A DNA stretch of 64,000 bases, taken from NCBI GenBank assembly GCA_035771175.1, contig CM069596.1, positions 11,799,001-11,863,000 on the forward strand, written 5' to 3'. Source of the stretch: Paratinospora sagittata (Eukaryota; Streptophyta; Magnoliopsida; Ranunculales; Menispermaceae). The notes beneath the pieces were generated by a model. It searched no databases. It was given only the letters and a program-made list of their open reading frames with translations, and was not told the origin of the DNA. The position numbers and the translations under genes are program-made. This document shows positions 57,782-64,000 of this stretch, in pieces. Every line of letters starts with the position of its first letter. The first letter of the stretch is position 1.

Positions 57782-59143
57782 ACATTTTGGTTGCTAAAAA
57801 AAATAATAACACTTGGTAAAAAAAAAAATGTATGATACATATAAATATATTAAATAACATCTTGATTGCTAAAAAAATAATAACACTTGGTAAAAAAATA
57901 TGTATGATACATATAAATATATTATATAATATCTTGATTGCTAAAAAAATAAATAATTGAGTTGCAATGGTTAAAAAATAATAATAATAATGTATTGTAT
58001 ATATGATATATATATATATAAATATATTATATAACATTTTGGTTGCTTAAAAAAAATAATAACACTTGAGTTGCAATGTTAAAAAAAATAATAATAATAC
58101 TTGGTTAAAAAAAAATGTATGATACATATAAATATATTATACAACATTTTGGTTGCTTAAAAATAATAAAAATAATAAAATACACTTGTATGTGTGATAT
58201 TGTATATATATATTATATAGCATGTAAGTTGTTTTAAAGAAAAGAAAAGAAAAAAGAGAAAGAAAATCAAAATCAAAATCAAAATCAGAGAAGTTGCAGG
58301 TGGAAGGAAGAAAAAAAAACAGGGGAGTATGTATGTGGTATTGTGTATGATATATATATATATAAATGTATTATATAACATATCATGTGGGTTGCTTAAA
58401 ACAAAAGAAAAACTAAAATAAAGTAAAATGAAATTACTTAGTTGCTGGGCGGACAGGGGAGAGAGAGAGAAAAGGGAAAAGGAGAAGAAGAAGAAGAAGA
58501 AGAAGAGAGTGAGGGCGAGGGGACGAGAGATCGAGAGATCGGGAGATCGGAGGAAAGGGGTCGGAAGCGAGAGATAGGGGCCGAGGCGAGAGATCGGAAG
58601 TGAGAGCGAGAGATCGAGAGTGGCGATGGCAGAGAATAGGAGAAAGAGAGCGGCTGCGGTGGCGAGATCCGCGGCGGAGAAGAGAGAGAGAAAGGCGAGA
58701 TCTGTGGCTGAGAAGAGGAGAGGAAGGCGGCGGCGGCGAGATCTGGAGGAGTTGCAGCGGCAAGATGAGAAGGGAAGAGAAGAGAAGAGGGTTTCGAGAG
58801 GGCGAGGTTGTGTGATTTGGTTTAAAGAGAGCGAGATGCGAAGGTTTCGGCGAGGTTCCAGGCGACATGTCGGCGAGGTTCCAGGCGACATGTCGGCGAG
58901 ATCTCGGCGAGATTCCAGGCGACATGTCGGCGAGATCTCGGTGAGATTTTCGGATCTTGTTTGAAGGTGAAACGTTCACAGTAAGAAGGTGAAACGTTCA
59001 CCATTTTTGAGCTTTTGGAAAACCTTGGATCCATCTGAATCGACACAGATCAACATTGTTTCTAATATCAATTTGGGTTTGGTACATACTGATTTCTTTC
59101 GAACTTTCAGTATCAAATTTTTTTTTTTTTTTTGGGTAGTACA
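56397..59143 (-). repeat. 3' LTR of the minus-strand chromovirus
   Basis: 2747 bp; on the minus strand it starts tgtactaccc and ends gaaaatcggggtgttaca. It reads in parallel to 49499-52325 in the right part (R/U5, 56440-57660). The leader near 58860-58960 repeats tctcgccgacatgtcgcc units. After the LTR start it has a different insert of about 180 bp (58960-59140) not seen in the other copies. Long Ser/Arg-rich ORFs here are low-complexity. The left flank atctc (56392-56396) is LINE sequence; its partner lies outside the window. Confidence 0.85.
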
Positions 59144-59160
59144 ATCTTCCCGTCTTAAAA
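59144..59160 (-). other. Polypurine tract of the minus-strand chromovirus
   Basis: On the minus strand, aagacgggaagat immediately precedes tgtactaccc. The equivalent in the plus copy is aaggcgggaataa at about 49484-49498. Confidence 0.65.
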
Positions 59161-59246
59161 GAAATTTCGTCCCGAAATTAAAGTATAAACTTACTTACTT
59201 GTTGATGTTCAACTCTTTCCACTGTTGACCAGTTGTATCTCGAAAC

Positions 59247-62200
59247 CTAGAGTGTTCTTTGGAATAAGTCGGCGTATTTGGCCTTCATTTTACTTTCAGG
59301 TTCCTAAGTGGCTTCTTCAACTCCATGATGCTTCCACAATACTTTAACTAATGGAATGTCTTTGTTCCTCAAGCTATGAACTTTTCAATCTAGGATCTGT
59401 AAAGGTCCTTCTTCATAGGTGGCATTAGCTTGTACTTTCACGTCTTTCCAATCGATGGTGTGGGAAGGGTCTGGTTCATATTTTCGCAACATCGACACAT
59501 GGAACACATTGTGGATGGCGGATAAACTAGTTGGTAATTCTAGTTTGTAAGCATTCTCACCAATTCGATCACTGATCTTGAACGGACCGATGAATCGCGG
59601 CGATAACTTCCCTTTCTTACCAAACCTCATGATGCCTTTTTGAGGGCTTACTCTCAGAAATACTTTATCACCTTTTTGGAACTCTAGAGGTCGGCGCCTC
59701 TTATTTGCGCAGCTCTTCTGCCTACTCTGTGCAGTAACTAGCCTTTTTTGGATCAACTTCACTTTTTCGTTCATTTCCATTATCATATCAGGTCCTGTAA
59801 GTACTTTATCTTCCCAATCGGCCCAACACAGTGGTGACCTACATGGTCGTCCATATAGAGCTTCATATGGAGCCATTTGTATACTTGCCTGGTAACTATT
59901 GTTATAAGCAAATTCTGCTAGGTGTAAGTATTTGCTCCAATTTCCCTTGAAATCCAGTACACCAGCTCTCAACATGTCTTCTAAGATCTGAATAACCCTT
60001 TCGGATTGGCCATCTGTCTGAGGATGATAGGCGGTGCTCATGGTTAACTTGGTTCCCAATTCCCGCTGTAAGCTCTGCCAGAATTGAGATGTGAATAAGG
60101 CATCTCTATCTGACACTATCGATTTGGGTACTCCATGTAGCTTCACAATCTCTTTCACATACAGCTCACCCAGTTTACTAATAGTATCTATGGATTTAAT
60201 AGGCAAGTAGTGTGCCACTTTAGTAAGTCGATCCACAATTACCCAAACTTTATCCTCACCTTTCTGATTTCTAGGAAGAGCTCCAACGAAATCCATTGCT
60301 ATGTTATCCCATTTCCATTCAGGGATTTCTAAAGGTTGTAACAATCAAGACGGTCTTTTATGTTCGGCCTTAACTTGCTGACATGTAAGGCCTTTAGACA
60401 CATATTTGGCTACATCTCTCTTGATACCTTTCCACCAGTAGTTTTTCTTCAAATTTTGGTACATCTTATCTCCACCAGGATGTAAAGTGTATTTAGTCTG
60501 ATGTGCCTCATCAAATAAGATCTTTTTAATTTCTTCAATTCTGGGTACACAAATTCGATCTTTGAACCTTAATAACCCTTCTGAATCGATCTTGAAATTT
60601 GCATTTCCATTATTGGCTCTTGCATCTTCCACCCATTTTATCAGTTTTCTATCCTGAGCTTGACCTTCCTTAATTTGATGTAGTAGGTCTGGCTTGCAGC
60701 TCATATTATATAAGAAAATCTGATTGTCACCTTTTTGTACGCCCAAATTATAATCTTCAATCAATTGGTACATCTGGGCTTTTTCTACATCGTTCTTATA
60801 CGATTTTCAACTTAAAGCATCTGCGACTACGTTGGCTTTCCCTGGGTGATAATGCAGCTAAAAATCATAATCATTCAACAATTCCATCCATCTCCTTTGC
60901 CTCAAATTTAACTCTTTTTGTGTATAGATGTACTTCAAACTCTTATGATCAGAGTATAGATCAAATTTCTCTCCATAAAGATAGTGTCTCCATATCTTCA
61001 AGGAAAATACAATGGCAGCCAATTCTAAATCATGAGTCGGGTAATTCTGTTCATGAGTCTTCAGTTGCCTAGAAGCATAAGCAACCACTTTTTCTTCCTG
61101 CATCAGAACAGCGCCAAGACCATTCTTAGAAGCATCAGTGTAAATAACATAACCCACTCCGCTTGCAGGAGTGATCAATATTGGGGCTGTGGTTACTCTT
61201 CTCTTCAACTCCTGAAAGGAATTCTCACATTTCTCATCCCAACTAAATTTGGCATCCTTCCTTGTTAGCTTTGTCATAGGCTCAGCTAGTCTCGAAAAAT
61301 TTAGAATAAATCTTCTATAGTAACCAGCTAGTCCCAAAAAGCTTCTAATTTCTGTCACTGACTTTGGCTTTTCCCAGTTCATTACTGCTTCAACTTTTGT
61401 TGGATCTACGGATATCCCTTCTGATGACACTACAAGGCCCAAAATTTTGACGGACTTCATCCAAAATTCACATTTTTCAAATTTGGCATACAATTCATTT
61501 CGCCTCAATGTTTCCAAAACTACTGTAAGGTGTTCCTAATGTTCCTCACTGGTCTTCGAATAAACCAAAATATCATCAACAAATACCACTACAAATTTGT
61601 CTAGATGAGGCCTAAACGTCCTATTCATTAGATCCATAAATGCTGCTGGTGCATTAGTGAGTCCAAATGGCATGACTCTGAATTCAAAGTGTCCATACCT
61701 AGTCCTGAATGCTGTCTTCGGTATATCTGACTCTTTGATTCTAAGTTGGTGATAACCGGACCTTAGGTCGATCTTGGGAAAACAAGTTGCTCCCTTCAGT
61801 TGATCGAACAAATCATCTATTCTGGGAAGGGGGGTACTTGTTCTTGACTGTGACTTGATTTAATTTTCTATAGTCAATACACAGTCTCATCGACCCATCT
61901 TTCTTTTTGGCAAACAATACTGGTGCTCCCCAAGGTGATTCGCTCGGCTGGATAAATTCCTTTGCACTAAGATCATCAAGTTGGGTTCTTAGTTCGATTA
62001 GTTCGCCAGGGGCCATTCTGTAGGGTGACATGGCTATGGGGGCTGTTCCAGGGTACAGTTCTATCTTGAACTCTACTTCCCGCTTAGGAGGTAATCCTGG
62101 TAATTCTTCGGGAAACACTTCAGGGAAATCTCTAACCACCAAGTACTCTTCTAAATTCCTCATGGTCTTTAGAGGCTCGACTGCTGTTAAGGTTTTGAAT

Positions 62201-62601
62201 TCCTTTTTTTGATTCACAGATTCGAGAAGTGCGGACATGATATTCCTCGGGATTTTGTTTCTATCCCCATAAATTTTCAACAGCTCTCCCGAAGGTAATC
62301 GCAAGGTAATCTTCTTTCGAAGGCAATCGATCTGAGCTTGGTACTCAGATAACCAATCCATACCCAAGATTACATCATAATCATTAATGGGTAAGAGTAT
62401 CAATTCAGCAGAAATCTGCTTATCATTAATTCTAAGGTCACAACTACATTTTTCAGTTGTTGGGACGTTTACTCCTACTGGTGTTGAAATCTTCATAACG
62501 ACAGATAAAGGTACAGTAGAAAGTTGTAGTTTCCTGGCTAAGTTTTCAGAAATAAAAGACCTTGATGCTCCAGAATCAAACAAGACTTTAACTGTAACAT
62601 G
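59247..62601 (-). pseudogene. Chromovirus pol: protease, RT, RNase H, integrase, chromodomain
   Basis: Minus strand: protease [19 protein letters not shown] and [13 protein letters not shown] with [32 protein letters not shown]; RNase H with [34 protein letters not shown]; integrase with [52 protein letters not shown]; and a chromodomain. Damage: an extra C near 61830; stops at about 61536, 60858 (Gln to TAG), 60810 (Arg to TGA), 60345, 59385 and near 59310 (both Trp). One zinc-region Cys is Gly (KGLTCQQ). Inactive Tekay/Del-like element. Confidence 0.92.
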
Positions 62602-63980
62602 AAAAAAATGAATGTACCTTCCACCACTTCGTTTGTACCAACTTCTTGTTCAGGATTTCCTTCTGTCATTGCAAAGACTCTGCCTTGATTTTGATTTTGA
62701 ATTTGATTTGGATTATAGTTTGGACGATTGGCTTGATTTCGTCCTTGCACATTGTTGTTGTTCTGCCAGTTGCTCGGACGAAAATTTTGTCGAATCCCTT
62801 GCATAGTGCAGTTTCGTGCCAAATGACCCGGTCGATTGCATTTGAAGCAAAGTCTCATATCTACTACTTGATTTCTATTTTGTTGGGGTGCACGAATATT
62901 ATTTTGCTGCATCTGTTGTCCACCATTATGCCTAGACCCTCCTGATCCGTTGTGATTCTGTCCTCTGTTCCACTGGTTCCCATTGTTGAACGTGTTTCTG
63001 TTCCACATATTACCATTGCCACCGAAATTATTCAGATTCTGCCTCTTGTTGTGATTGTTCTGGTAATCAGAATTCTGTCCTTGTGGCCTTTTGTTCCTGT
63101 TCCGTATTGTTTCTTGTAGGTTCAGTTCTCTTTATACTAACAGGGCTCGTTCAACTACCTCTTTGTAAGTCTCCAGATTCATCGGAACAACCACCTTTCT
63201 AATCTCCAATTTGAGATCTTCTGCAAATCTACTAGCTTTCATTTGTTCATTGGCGACCAGTTCACGAGCAAATCTGGAAAGTTCGATAAACTTCGCCTCA
63301 TATTCTGCCACTGTCATGTTCCTCTGTATCAGTCTCACAAATTCAGATTGTAGTTCTTTTCTGTTCGCTTTGGGAAAGAATTTATCATAAAATATTTCTT
63401 CAAAAGTCGCCCAGGTCATAGTGTTCACGTCCACTGTAGGACTTTCTTTAACCATTCTCCACCAATGTTTGGCCTCACCTATGAATTGGTGAGCCGCAAT
63501 TGCCACCATCCTTGGACCAGTTACTCCCAGAACTTCCAAGTGTTCCTGAACCTCCTGGAACCACTTGTCGGCTTCCTTTGGATCAGGTTTTCCTTCAAAT
63601 TTTGAAGGATGCATACGTTGGAAGTCTTTCAATTAATCTGCCCATTCCTTTTCTTCAGGTCTCCTGATGTTTCGAGCTCCTGGTTCATTCTGCACCACAA
63701 TTGTTGGATTCAATTGAGGTTGAGGCATCTGTCTGGTCACCTGTTCCACGACTTGCCTCACAAATTCAGCCATCAGCTCTGGTCCCAAAACAATTCCAGG
63801 GGTTGGAACTGTTGTAGGTTGGACGTTCTCTGTTCCAGTAGAGTCAACATTCACTGTTTGATTAGCATGTTCTTGCTCCGTCGGCTGAGATTTGGATGTC
63901 GATTGTGTCCGCTCAGCAGGTTCAGTGTCCCTTATGAGATCACTCACAGACCTGGTGTTCATTCTTCGAGGTGGAGCCAT
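62538..63980 (-). pseudogene. Chromovirus gag with CCHC zinc knuckle
   Basis: Minus strand from ATG at 63980: MAPPRRMNTRSVSDLIRDTE, Gln/Thr-rich region, then TAA at 63633-63635, MHPSKFEGKPDPKEADKWFQ, HLEVLGVTGPRMVAIAAHQF, KELQSEFVRLIQRNMTVAEY (capsid), TAA at 63132-63134, an Asn/Gln-rich linker and the zinc knuckle CFKCNRPGHLARNC. The frame reaches the pol overlap at 62601 and stops at 62538. Pol is in the -1 frame and begins after the run TTTTTTTC (see findings). Two stops make it non-functional. Confidence 0.9.
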
Positions 63981-64000
63981 CTATAAAATTTCAACTCATC

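Noticed and set aside
58157..58979. Ser/Pro/Leu-rich ORFs of up to 244 codons in the LTR
   Set aside because: CT-rich leader of the chromovirus LTR read in several frames; no domain, and the other LTR copies do not conserve them.
56397..64000. An active, autonomous chromovirus
   Set aside because: Gag has two stops, and pol has several stops, a frameshift and a zinc-region Cys-to-Gly change; the 5' LTR is outside the window.
1..64000. tRNA, rRNA or other structured RNA genes
   Set aside because: I looked for cloverleaf-like A/B-box patterns and rRNA-like stretches and found none convincing; ggtctcgagttcgattat at 7616 resembles a B box, but no partner is present.

Overview
This is repeat-dense nuclear DNA of a flowering plant, probably a eudicot. 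The evidence is chromodomain Ty3/gypsy, Ty1/copia, L1-type LINE, hAT and CACTA sequences, a primer-binding site matching plant initiator tRNA-Met, TTTAGGG motifs, and fragments of plant gene families. I see no ordinary stand-alone host gene. Almost all coding potential belongs to transposable elements (TEs) or to host genes and gene fragments carried inside them. All identifications come from reading the sequence; no database was searched.

Layout. 1-13.1 kb: LTR remnants, a four-module foldback element (2665-3312), a broken plant-transposon-protein ORF split by an LTR, and a 277-bp inverted-repeat element with perfect TSDs. 13.1-19.4 kb: a gag-like remnant, then a decayed copia element broken by two solo LTRs with exact 5-bp TSDs. 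19.4-28.4 kb: a hAT transposase pseudogene carrying a solo LTR, present in two tandem copies. 28.5-31.1 kb: a solo LTR with TSD cctag that contains fragments of two host genes, ribonucleotide reductase R2 and a CHR24-like SNF2 helicase. 31-35.3 kb: LTR and MITE remnants.

35.3-47.5 kb: a probable non-autonomous CACTA element carrying two serine-carboxypeptidase-like exons. Inside it lies a young minus-strand Ty3/gypsy element (37597-47305; TSD gtcac; LTRs with about five substitutions) that contains a five-exon, intron-bearing, ORF-intact RKD-type (RWP-RK) transcription factor gene in antisense orientation. 47.6-64 kb: two minus-strand LINEs, each broken by a copy of one chromodomain gypsy family. 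The copies lie in opposite orientation and form a roughly 4.2-kb inverted repeat. One of their LTRs carries an aspartic-protease gene fragment.

Two themes connect the regions. First, at least five host gene families (RKD, RNR R2, CHR24-like, aspartic protease, serine carboxypeptidase) are present only inside TEs. Second, several unrelated LTR families carry arrays of short CpG-containing, near-palindromic motifs upstream of a TATA box. I regard the RKD-carrying retrotransposon and the LTR gene-fragment captures as the most notable content.
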